Part shown: positions 26,147 to 34,300 of the stretch, one piece after another
Position numbering within the stretch: position 1 is the first letter of the stretch
Layout of the letters: every line of letters starts with the position of its first letter
Assembly (NCBI GenBank): GCA_026388095.1
Contig: JAPLKL010000007.1
Coordinates: forward strand, 1 to 64,000
From: Elusimicrobiota bacterium
GTDB lineage: Bacteria > Elusimicrobiota > Elusimicrobia > UBA1565 > UBA9628
Direction: 5' to 3'
DNA length: 64,000 bases
Made by a program: the position numbers and the translations under genes
Notes under the pieces: model-generated
The model's input: the letters and a program-made list of their open reading frames with translations, nothing else
The model's database searches: none
Told to the model about the DNA's origin: nothing

Positions 26147-27123
26147 TGCGCTTGGGCGCCGCGTCCCTGGGAAAGGCTGCGGGCGCAGGCGAGCAGGGCC
26201 TGGAGCGAGCCTTGGGCCGGCGCGAAGCCCACCGCCTCCTTGAACTTCTGGTTGGAGGCCACGACCGGATAGGCCAGGTAGGAGGCGATGCCCTCGGGGA
26301 TGGTGGTCTTGAAGAGCCGTCGGCCCAGCCAGAGCCCCAGCCAGAGCCAGGAGAGGGGCATGGGCAGGCGCCACTTTTCCAGCTCGCGGCAGACCCGTGC
26401 GATGGGGACCGCATCGTCCGGGACCACGTTGAAGGCCCCGCGCAGCTGGGGCGCCTCCAGAGCGCGGCAGAAGGCCTCCAAGGCGTCGGACTCGCTGAGG
26501 AACTGCAGCGCGCCTTGACGGCCGAGCGCCGATGCCGCGAAGGGCAGGCGGCAGAAGCGGTGCACCGGGCCGCCGGGACGCTCCTCGGGCCCCACCACCG
26601 TGCACAGACGCAGGACCGCCACCTGGAGGCTGCGCCGGACCTGGGGCATGGCCTTGGCCAGCTCCTCCTCGATGCGGCGCTTGTGCACCGCGTAGGCCAG
26701 GCCCGCTGCGCGCAGGGGGTGAGTCTCAGCGAGCGGACGCCCGTTGCCGCGGCGGGCGCCGTAGGCCGATGTGGAGCCTGCGATGACGAGCCGCTGCACC
26801 CGCGGGCTCTTGTCCGCGGCCTCGAGGACCACGATGGTCCCGTGCACGTTGGTCTCGCGGGCCCGGACGTCGTCGGCATGGTCCGCGTTGAGGAAGGCCA
26901 TGTGGAAGACGGCGTCCACGGCCTCCTCCTCCAGGACGCTGCGCAGCAGATACTCGTCGCGGATGTCCGCAGTCACGGTGCGCAGCTTCGCGTGGGCCGG
27001 CAGGCCCGGGGCGGCCGCGTCCAGCCCGATGACGCGGGACACCAAGGGATGCTCGAGCAGCCGGGCCGAGAGCAGCCGCCCCAGATAGCCGGAGCAGCCG
27101 GTCACGAGGACTCGCTTGGGCAT
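26143..27123 (-). CDS. NAD-dependent epimerase/dehydratase family protein
   Basis: A 326-residue extended short-chain dehydrogenase. The nucleotide-binding motif is VLVTGCSGYLGRLLSARLLE (residues 4-23). A conserved aspartate pair follows (VIGLDAAAPGL, then TVTADIRDEYLL), with the active-site serine region VIAGSTSAYGARRGN and the YxxxK pair in LAYAVHKRRIEEEL. It probably acts on a sugar nucleotide or similar small molecule. Exact substrate is unknown. It appears to be transcribed from its own leaderless-type promoter. Confidence 0.85.
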   Translation of the reverse strand: MPKRVLVTGCSGYLGRLLSARLLEHPLVSRVIGLDAAAPGLPAHAKLRTVTADIRDEYLLRSVLEEEAVDAVFHMAFLNADHADDVRARETNVHGTIVVLEAADKSPRVQRLVIAGSTSAYGARRGNGRPLAETHPLRAAGLAYAVHKRRIEEELAKAMPQVRRSLQVAVLRLCTVVGPEERPGGPVHRFCRLPFAASALGRQGALQFLSESDALEAFCRALEAPQLRGAFNVVPDDAVPIARVCRELEKWRLPMPLSWLWLGLWLGRRLFKTTIPEGIASYLAYPVVASNQKFKEAVGFAPAQGSLQALLACARSLSQGRGAQAH

Positions 27124-27131
27124 CGCGGATG

Positions 27132-27160
27132 ATTTTAGCTAATGCGACGGCCGGCGGCAA
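27132..27160 (-). promoter_or_regulatory. Promoter of the epimerase gene, probably leaderless
   Basis: On the minus strand TTGCCG (27155-27160) and TAAAAT (27132-27137) are 17 bases apart. Eight bases (CATCCGCG) separate the -10 from the ATG at 27123, with no ribosome site, so transcription should begin at the start codon. Confidence 0.5.
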
Positions 27161-27229
27161 TGACGAGGCCAAACTCGACTTCACCCACTTTTCCTAAAGC
27201 TGCGGATAGCAGCCCCCTGCCGTCCAGCC

Positions 27230-27363
27230 ATTCCGACGGGCAAAGCCCGTCGGAATCCCGCGCACGCAGCGCGGAAGAGATCGTTTTTGGACAACTGTGT
27301 CCGGACATAGTCGCCGGGCGCTGACCGAAGGTCAGCGCGGGTTTGGCGGCTGCGCCGCCAAAC
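27230..27363. repeat. Cluster of stable hairpins around a shared palindrome
   Basis: Four near-perfect hairpins lie in 134 bases: 27230-27256 (11-bp stem), 27258-27274 (6 bp), 27318-27338 (9 bp, loop GAA) and 27341-27363 (10 bp, loop TGC). Between the second and third sits ACTGTGTCCGGACATAGT (27294-27311). That same 18-base near-palindrome is found inside the insertion element at 46456-46702. No start-to-stop gene fits here. It is probably a member of a dispersed hairpin-rich repeat family. Confidence 0.7.
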
Positions 27364-27384
27364 CTCTAAAAAGAATGCCTGGCC

Positions 27385-27777
27385 CCCCAGGGTGGACTAT
27401 CTTCTCTTGCCTTTCACCAACCATAAGGTGGCCGACGGCTTTGTGCGGTCAAGTCCGTAAGAGCCCGCCTCAAACGTTGGGGCGTCGAGGAGGCAGGGCG
27501 TATCCGGAAACAGGCTTTCCAGTTGGAATATCCGAGGGTTCTGACCTGGGCAGGCCTGGTCAAACTGGTCTGGCTGACGATGTGGACCTACGGCTTGCTC
27601 CGCAGCATGCGGCTCAAGGCCGAACGCCCCTACGAGAAAATCCTGGCGAATTATCCCGCTTTCGGCCCGGCGCCACGCTTCCCCTATTATCGCGTCGCCG
27701 AAGTCCTCGCCTGGCTTCTCTGCGTCGGAGCACTCACCGCCCCGGGGGCTCTATTGGCCCGTTGGGAAAGTGGGTGA
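27385..27777 (+). pseudogene. Probable broken gene fragment, membrane-protein C-terminus
   Basis: Between the hairpin cluster and the sulfatase gene, two frames look protein-like and join end to end. One reads VDYLLLPFTNHKVADGFVRS from about 27390 and stops at TAA near 27460. A second picks up at about the same point as VRARLKRWGVEEAGRIRKQ and continues as VLTWAGLVKLVWLTMWTYGL and a final hydrophobic stretch (VAEVLAWLLCVGAL) to a stop at 27775. This looks like a C-terminal fragment split by a frameshift, its 5' part lost. The parent family is not recognised. It could also be a short intact gene started at TTG 27523. Confidence 0.35.
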
Positions 27778-27836
27778 GGTCGTGCGAGGCCAAAGGGGCA
27801 AAATGTTATCATGGATTCGCGACCTGGGATCCGACC

Positions 27837-29189
27837 ATGTTGAGCTTTGGCTTCCTGCTCGTCTCGATGCTGACGCGCCCTTCAGCGGCCGCCGCGTCCG
27901 CCTCCGCTCCCCGGCAAGGTCCCTGGAACGTGATCCTGGTCGTGATGGACGCGGCCCGCGCGGACCATACCTCCCTGTACGGATACGCTCGCGACACGAC
28001 CCCCGCCTTGGCCGAGCTGGGCCGCAAGGGGGCCGTGTTCGAATCCGCCCTGGCCCAGTCCGACTGGACCTTGCCTGCCTTCTCCTCCATATTCACAGGG
28101 CAGAGGCCCGCGACGCACGGCGTCTGCATGCCCAGAGACTCCCTGAGCGGCGCGCAGCCGACCTTGGCCCAGCTCTTCCGGGAACGCGGTTTTCAGACGG
28201 CGGCCTTCACGGCCGGGATCTTGGACATAAGGAGAATGGGCCTCGGCCGCGGTTTCGACTCTGTCGCGGCGTTCCACAGAGCCTCGGGCATGGGGTCTAT
28301 GGCCCAAGCCCTGCCCGCGGCCTTGAGTTGGCTCGAGTCCAGGTCCTCCTCGCCCTTCTTCATCGTGATCCATGGGGCGGACGTGCATTATCCTCATGTG
28401 TGCCCGCCGGATTATCTGACCCGCTTCGCTCCGCAGGGACCGCGTCCCGGCGCCGGTGCGCCGGGCGACGTCAACTTCCTCCAAGCCTTCGATCTCTCCG
28501 GCAGCGTCGACTGGCGGAGAATGCCGTCTGAGTTCATCGGTCGGGTGGCCTCGATCAAGGCGGATCCGCAGGCCATGGCTCGCCTCGCCGCCGACATCGC
28601 CGCCGAATACGACGGCTGCATGAGCTACGGCGACAGCCAGCTGCCGGCGCTCTATGAGGCGATGACCAAGCTCCGCCTTTGGGACAACACCATCCTCGTC
28701 GCGACCGCTGACCACGGCGAGGAGCTGGGCGAGCACGGCGGCTTCGGCCACGCCTCGCGGCCGCTCTACGACGAGGTCCTGCACGTGCCGCTCGTGGTCT
28801 GGCAGCCCGGCGTGCCGGGCCTCGCCGGCCGCAGGATCAGGACTCCCGTCGAGGAGATCGACCTCCTGCCCACCCTCATGGAATTGGAAGGCTGGCCGGC
28901 TCCGCCCGGAGCGCAGGGCCGGAGCTTCAGGGACCTGCTGGAAGGGGCGACGCGACCGGCGACAGACTCCGGCCAGTACTCCCAAGCCTCTTTGCGCGCC
29001 ATCGGCCCGAGGATTCTGGACCTGGAAGCCTACCGGAACGGGGATTGGAAGATTGTGCGGCGCGAACACCGCTGGGAGCTCTTCGATCTCGCCGCCGACC
29101 CCAAGGAGAGCCGCAGCCTGCTGGACCGGGAGCCTGGGAAGTTCATGCAGCTGGCCGCGGAACTGATGCGGCTCAAGACCAGGCCATGA
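27837..29189 (+). CDS. Sulfatase / alkaline phosphatase superfamily protein with Thr at the nucleophile site
   Basis: A 450-residue protein from ATG 27837 with a weak signal peptide (residues 1-24). The metal site is clear: VVMDAARADHTSLYGY (Asp38) and TADHGEELGEHGGFGH. True sulfatases have a Cys/Ser-x-Pro-x-Arg formylglycine site; here the equal place reads WTLPAFSSIFTG with Thr78 and no Arg, so it cannot be matured to formylglycine. This form resembles phosphodiesterase/phosphoglycerol-transferase-type members, which use Thr. Substrate is unknown. The stop overlaps the start of the next gene (ATGA). Confidence 0.85.
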   Translation: MLSFGFLLVSMLTRPSAAAASASAPRQGPWNVILVVMDAARADHTSLYGYARDTTPALAELGRKGAVFESALAQSDWTLPAFSSIFTGQRPATHGVCMPRDSLSGAQPTLAQLFRERGFQTAAFTAGILDIRRMGLGRGFDSVAAFHRASGMGSMAQALPAALSWLESRSSSPFFIVIHGADVHYPHVCPPDYLTRFAPQGPRPGAGAPGDVNFLQAFDLSGSVDWRRMPSEFIGRVASIKADPQAMARLAADIAAEYDGCMSYGDSQLPALYEAMTKLRLWDNTILVATADHGEELGEHGGFGHASRPLYDEVLHVPLVVWQPGVPGLAGRRIRTPVEEIDLLPTLMELEGWPAPPGAQGRSFRDLLEGATRPATDSGQYSQASLRAIGPRILDLEAYRNGDWKIVRREHRWELFDLAADPKESRSLLDREPGKFMQLAAELMRLKTRP

Positions 29190-30349
29190 AGCTGACCGCT
29201 CTGCTGCTGCTCGCCTGGCCGCTGTGCGCCCAGACCGAGGATTGGGATGCGACGTGGCAGAGGTACTTGAAGGCCATGTCCCAGTCCCCAGCCTCCGATG
29301 CCGCGAGGCTGCTTCTCCAAGAGCTGGAGCCGTGGCGCCTGCCGGCCGCGGCCAGGCTGCGGCGCGCCGAGGAATTGGCGGCCCTGTGGCCCGAGAGCGC
29401 GGTCCTCAAGGCCGCTCTGGCCAAGGCCCTATGCGCCAACGGGCAGCAGGCGCGAGCGCTGCGCATCCTGGAGGATCCCGGCTTCTCCCGCCGGGACGTC
29501 GACCTTCAGCAGTCCCGGGCCTCGGCCTGGGCGGAGTGCGGCCAGCCGGGACAGGGCGCCGCCGGGCTGGCCGACCTGGTCCAGACCGCCGTCTCCACCA
29601 AAGACGCCGTGCGCGCCCTGCGCGCTCTCTTGAACCTGCCCCACCGCGGCTCCGAGCTTGGCGTGGTGGCCGCCTTGAAGCGGCAGTGGCGCGGCCAAGT
29701 GGATTCGGGCTCCAAGGAACTCAGGACGCACCGGCTCCTGGCCGAGGTCTACTCCTGGGCCAGGGATCCCGCTCTGGTGCCTCTCTGTGAGAACGCCATC
29801 CGGCTGTTCCCGCAGGAGATGGTATTCTTCGATCTCCTGGCGGAGCGGCTGATCCTCCTCGAGGATTGGCCGGCCGTCGAGGCCTTGCGGCTGGGCCAGC
29901 TCCAGGCGCTCCAGAACGTCAGTTCCCAGGATTACCTCCTCCTCGTGGAGGCGTATGTGCTCTCGGGCCGGCTCGACCAGGGGCTGGAGAGGCTCCGCGC
30001 AGGCTTGGCGGACGCGCGGCTGGACCCCGCCGACAAGGTCGGCTTGGAGGACAAGATCGTGGTCCTGGAAGCCATGGAACGCAGCCGGCTTTCCGAGCCG
30101 CAGGCTCCCGCCTGCGACTTCACTGATGAGGACGGGGACCTTGTGGTCGATTGCGGCGGGCGGCGCCTGGGCTATTCCCTGGAGACCGGCCGCTTCACGG
30201 GCCAGGACGACCCCGCCCGCGCCGTCCCCCTCGCCTGCCGGCTCATGGAGCGGGTCGAGGAGGAGCGGTTCTCGGAGCGCGCGGAGCGCCCGGCCATGGG
30301 CCATGAAGTCAGGGAGATGCTCAAGGCGGCCGGCTACTTGGACCGGTGA
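29186..30349 (+). CDS. Secreted helical-repeat (TPR-like) protein
   Basis: A 387-residue protein translationally coupled to the sulfatase-like gene (ATGA). It starts with a short signal peptide (KLTALLLLAWPLCAQ). Residues 20-310 are alpha-helical, Ala/Leu-rich repeats of TPR type: ARLRRAEELAALWPESAVLK, AKALCANGQQARALRILEDP and YVLSGRLDQGLERLRAGLAD. The C-terminal 75 residues hold an acidic, calcium-loop-like CDFTDEDGDLVVDCGG with two cysteines that may pair. It is likely a periplasmic partner of the upstream enzyme; no specific family is recognised. Confidence 0.75.
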   Translation: MKLTALLLLAWPLCAQTEDWDATWQRYLKAMSQSPASDAARLLLQELEPWRLPAAARLRRAEELAALWPESAVLKAALAKALCANGQQARALRILEDPGFSRRDVDLQQSRASAWAECGQPGQGAAGLADLVQTAVSTKDAVRALRALLNLPHRGSELGVVAALKRQWRGQVDSGSKELRTHRLLAEVYSWARDPALVPLCENAIRLFPQEMVFFDLLAERLILLEDWPAVEALRLGQLQALQNVSSQDYLLLVEAYVLSGRLDQGLERLRAGLADARLDPADKVGLEDKIVVLEAMERSRLSEPQAPACDFTDEDGDLVVDCGGRRLGYSLETGRFTGQDDPARAVPLACRLMERVEEERFSERAERPAMGHEVREMLKAAGYLDR

Positions 30350-30360
30350 CCGCCCGCGGC

Positions 30361-31338
30361 TCAGAACCGGTAGGAGAGCGTGAAGCGGTGCGTGTCGCCC
30401 AGCAGGCCGTAAGGCATCCAGGCGTAGTCCAGGGTGAAGCGCGCCACGCCCAGCCCCGCGCCCAGGCCTAGCCCGGAGAGTGAGGCCAGGTCCGAGCCCA
30501 TGGTCCGGCCTTCGTAGCCCGCCCGCACCGCGGCCGACAGGTTGGGCCCCACCGCGCTGCGGAATTCCGCGCCGAAGGCGGGATAGATGCGGTTGTCGCG
30601 GGGCGCCACCACGTCCACGCTCAAAGAGATGTTCCGGGTCGGCCGCAGGCTCTGGCTGAGCGCCACCTGCAGGGGCAGCGGGTCGCTCTCCTGATTGTAT
30701 TTCAGGCGGCCCCCGAGGTTGTGGACGCTCAGCGCCAGCGTGTAGGGCATGCCGCCGGGGTGCCCGCGCAGACGGATCCCGAAGTCGGCGGCGCCGGTCG
30801 CGGCCACGTCCTTGATGCGGGAGGAGATGTACTTGACCCCCACCCCCGCGTCGATGGAGCGGGTCAGGGCCCCGCCCCAGGCCAACAGCGCCGCGAAATC
30901 CTGGGGGGTGAAGCGGTCGCCGGTGGCCGTGCCCGTGTTGTCCACCGCCTCGAGTTGCCCGGAGTTGAGGTAGAGCACGCCCACGCCCACGGCGCCCAGT
31001 TGATTGGTCTGCAGCTCGCGGCGGTTGCGTCCCAAGATGGAATCGATGGGCTGGGCGTAGGCCATGAAGTCGTAGAAGGTGGATTGATAAAAGGCGGCAT
31101 GGGTGAAGGCCGCGTGGCGGTAGCTCAGGGCCGCCAGCCCGGCCGGGTTCCAATAGACGGCGTTGGCGTCCTCGCACAGGGCGCGCGCGGCCTGGCCCAT
31201 GCCCGCGGCGCGCGCGTCGGCGCCGAGCTTCAGGAACTGCGCGGCGGAGGTCCCCGCGTCCTTGTTGTTGAAGGCGGCGCCCGCGCTGCCGGCGCAGGCC
31301 AGCCAGAACGCCGCCGTCAAGAGGAAGGCGCGCTTCAT
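30361..31338 (-). CDS. PorV/UPF0164-like outer-membrane beta-barrel protein
   Basis: A 325-residue protein with a signal peptide (FLLTAAFWLACAGSAGA). The mature start, TSAAQFLKLGADARAAGMGQ, then ANAVYWNPAGLAALSYR, is the PorV-family pattern. The C-terminus FTLDYAWMPYGLLGDTHRFT is nearly the same as in the other two family members in this window. It begins one base after the stop of the giant LamG/FN3 gene, the same arrangement as the kelch pair at 10.99 kb. It is probably an outer-membrane carrier or anchor for that protein. Confidence 0.85.
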   Translation of the reverse strand: MKRAFLLTAAFWLACAGSAGAAFNNKDAGTSAAQFLKLGADARAAGMGQAARALCEDANAVYWNPAGLAALSYRHAAFTHAAFYQSTFYDFMAYAQPIDSILGRNRRELQTNQLGAVGVGVLYLNSGQLEAVDNTGTATGDRFTPQDFAALLAWGGALTRSIDAGVGVKYISSRIKDVAATGAADFGIRLRGHPGGMPYTLALSVHNLGGRLKYNQESDPLPLQVALSQSLRPTRNISLSVDVVAPRDNRIYPAFGAEFRSAVGPNLSAAVRAGYEGRTMGSDLASLSGLGLGAGLGVARFTLDYAWMPYGLLGDTHRFTLSYRF

Positions 31339-31339
31339 C

Positions 31340-34300
31340 TCATTTCTCGATCGCGAACCTCAGGATGCGGCTCGACCCGTCCTGCGACGACTTGACCTGG
31401 GCGAAATAGACCCCGCTGGCCACCCTCTTACCGGCCGTGTTGCGGCCGTCCCAACACTTCGTGCCCGCGTCAGTGCTGGAGAACGGCAGATCGATGACTT
31501 TTTCTCCGGAGAGGGTCAAGATGCGGATGGAGCCCGAGGTGGGCAGGCAACCGGCGTTGGGATTGAGCTGTTCGCAGCCGAAGGCTAGCCCGACCCCCTT
31601 GCAAGGTCCCGTCGTTGGAGTGCCGAAAAGGCCGTCGGTCCCGATCTTCCAGGGGACCGGATAGACCCGGACGGCGGATGCGGTCTGGCCGTAGGAGGTG
31701 GCGCCGAAGAGCCCGAATATGGAGAAATGCGACACCAGGGCCGAGACCCTCCTGTCCACCGTGTTCACGCTCGTGGGCAGCGCTTCCCAGGCCAGGATCG
31801 AGGTGTTCAAGGTGTAGAGCTGCAGCCTGGCCGCCGGCACCGACGGATTGGATCCGTCGACGATGCCGTCGCCATTGGCGTCCGCGTAGGGCAAAGACAG
31901 CGACGCCGATGAGCCGAGGGCGCCGTTGAAATAGTTCACGCCGTCCAAGGTCGGCACGATCTCCAGCAAGGTCGGGTAGGCCTGGGAGGGCGGCATGAGC
32001 ATCTGCCCGGTGGGCGGCCGGGAGAGGGCCTGGGCCAGGAGGCTGGAGGAGATCCGCAGAGGGTGGCTGATGGGGTCGGAGCTCACGTAGATGCTCGCCG
32101 CCGAGGGGAAGGCGTTGGGAGGCAGCAGCAGCTGGATGGCGCTGTTGACTCCGGGCGGGGTGAGCTGGGTCGGGAAGTAGCTGTGGTAGAGGTCCGCGGC
32201 CTGCGCGGCGCTGAGGGCGGTGTTGAGCAGGCGGATGTCGTCGATGACGCCGGAGAAGCCCAGGTTGTAATTGCCGGTGCCGTCCTTGCGGTTGCCCACC
32301 GAGATGGGCGCGGTGTTGGTCACGCGCGGCCAGCTGACGGTGGCGCTGGAGGCGAAGATGCCGTTTATGTAGAGCGTGGCTTGGTTGGCGGGGCCGCGGT
32401 CGAAGACCGCCGTGACCAGGTCCCATTGGCCGGTCCGGACAGTGGAGGTGCCGAAGATGGTGGCGGTGTGGGGGCCGGTCATCTGTGTCCGGAAGAGGTA
32501 TCGGGGCGCACCGGCCCGGTTGGTGAGCTCCAGGCTGAATGATTCGTCGCCCGAGACTCCCTTGGTGACGAGCCCCGCGCCGTCGGTCTGCACGGCGGTG
32601 GCGGGCTTGACCCAGGCGCTGAGCGTCAGGGAGTCGGTGAAGTCGTACTGGGCCGCGGGCGGGATGCTCAGCAGAGAGTTGCGTATGCCTGAGAAGGAGA
32701 CCGCATGGCCCAGGTCCGGCGGCGCGTCCGTGGTGAAGGTCGGAGTCGAGTTGAGCGCGCTGCAGTTGGCAGGGATGTCCAGGCAGGCGAGACCCCCGGT
32801 GTTGGCCCAGGCCGAGGCGTCCTTGGCCCGGGTCCCGGAGTCCTCATCGAGGTGCCAGAGCCCGATGAGCCCGGGCGGGATCGCGTAGGGCGAGGTCGGG
32901 GCCGTGGAGCGGGTCACCGAGTTGTCGGCCTTCGTGCAGATCGAGCCCGCCGGGACGAACCCCGTGCCGATCTGCCCTCCGTTGATGGCCTGCACCTGCG
33001 CGTAATAGGTGGCGCCGGGGAACAGGCCGCTGATCGCGGTGAATGTGCTCATGACGCTGACCGTGGCCGCCACCACGCCGTAAAGGGAGTCCGTGGCCAG
33101 GATGATCTGGTAGAAGGTGTAGGAGGCGTTGTTGTTGGGATTCCAGGACAGGTTCACCGTGTCGCTGCTGGCCCCGGTTATGCCGGGCGCGGTAGGAGGG
33201 TTGGCCTTGGTGAAGGCGTAGACCACCGCGGAATAGGGCCCATATTCGCCGTTGGAGTTGTAGGAGGCGATCTTGGCCCCGCATGCGGTGTTGGGGCGGA
33301 ACGGGCCTGAGGAGATGGTGACCGCGGACGTGTTGGGATTGTCCAGGATCGGAACCTCCGCGTCGCTGACCAGCTTGTAGCCCACCGCGCCGGTGACCGG
33401 GTGCGCGGACCAGTCCCACTTCACGGTGGTGATGTTGGTCCCGGTCCCGGTCAGCTCGGGCGGCTGGGGCCGGGTGACGGTGGATGCGAGGATCGCGAAG
33501 TTGGTCAGCAGCCCCCCGAAGCCGTCCTCGGCGCGGCCGTTGGCCGCGCGCACGCGGAAGTAGTAGGTGGAGCCGGCGTTGAGGCCGTTGACAAGGTAGG
33601 AGTTGGACGTCCAGTTGTTGGTGATATAGACGAGCGTCGAGATCGAGACGGGCTGGAGCAGGTCGTTGAGCGGAGACATGGACACTTCGAAACGGGTGTA
33701 GGGCGGGTTGGTGCTGTCCCACTGCAGCTTCACGGACCCGGTGGATACGGCGGCCGCCCTGAGGTTGGCCGGCGCATCGGCCAAAGTGTAGGCGCTGGCG
33801 GAGAGCGAGAGCGGGCTGTACGAGGCGGTGACGCTGTCCTGGGCCCTGAGCTGCAGCGAGTAGAGCGTGTTGGTCCCCAAGGGGGCGTTGGACAGGTCGT
33901 TGGTCTGGGTCCACGGGGGGTTGGGCTGAGAGCCGGGATTGAGGTCCCCGAGGGAAGGATTGGGCGGGATGGGGACGGCCGCCCCTGTGACAGCGTCGAA
34001 GGGAAGGTATCTGAACGGGACGCAGATGTTGACGGGAGGAGTCCAATTCCAGGTGATGACGTTGTTCCCGGAGACCCCGGTGAGGTTCGCGGGCGCGTCG
34101 GTGAAGTCTCCCGTGGTCGAGAACCCGGCCGTAGACGAGGTGTCGCTCCATTGCGTGTAGGCGCCGGTGTCTTGGGCCTGCACGACGCGCAGAAAGGATG
34201 TCCCTTTCGCCAGGCCGGTCTCCACGCAGTTGGTCTGCCCGTTCGGGAGAGTCGGCGGACCGCAGACCGCGATGGCGCTGATGGAGCCGTCGCCGTTCAT

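Noticed and set aside
29429-31177. 582-codon minus-strand open frame across the helical-repeat and PorV-like genes
   Set aside because: It crosses two convergent real genes and has Arg/Gly/Ala-rich composition with no recognisable motif.
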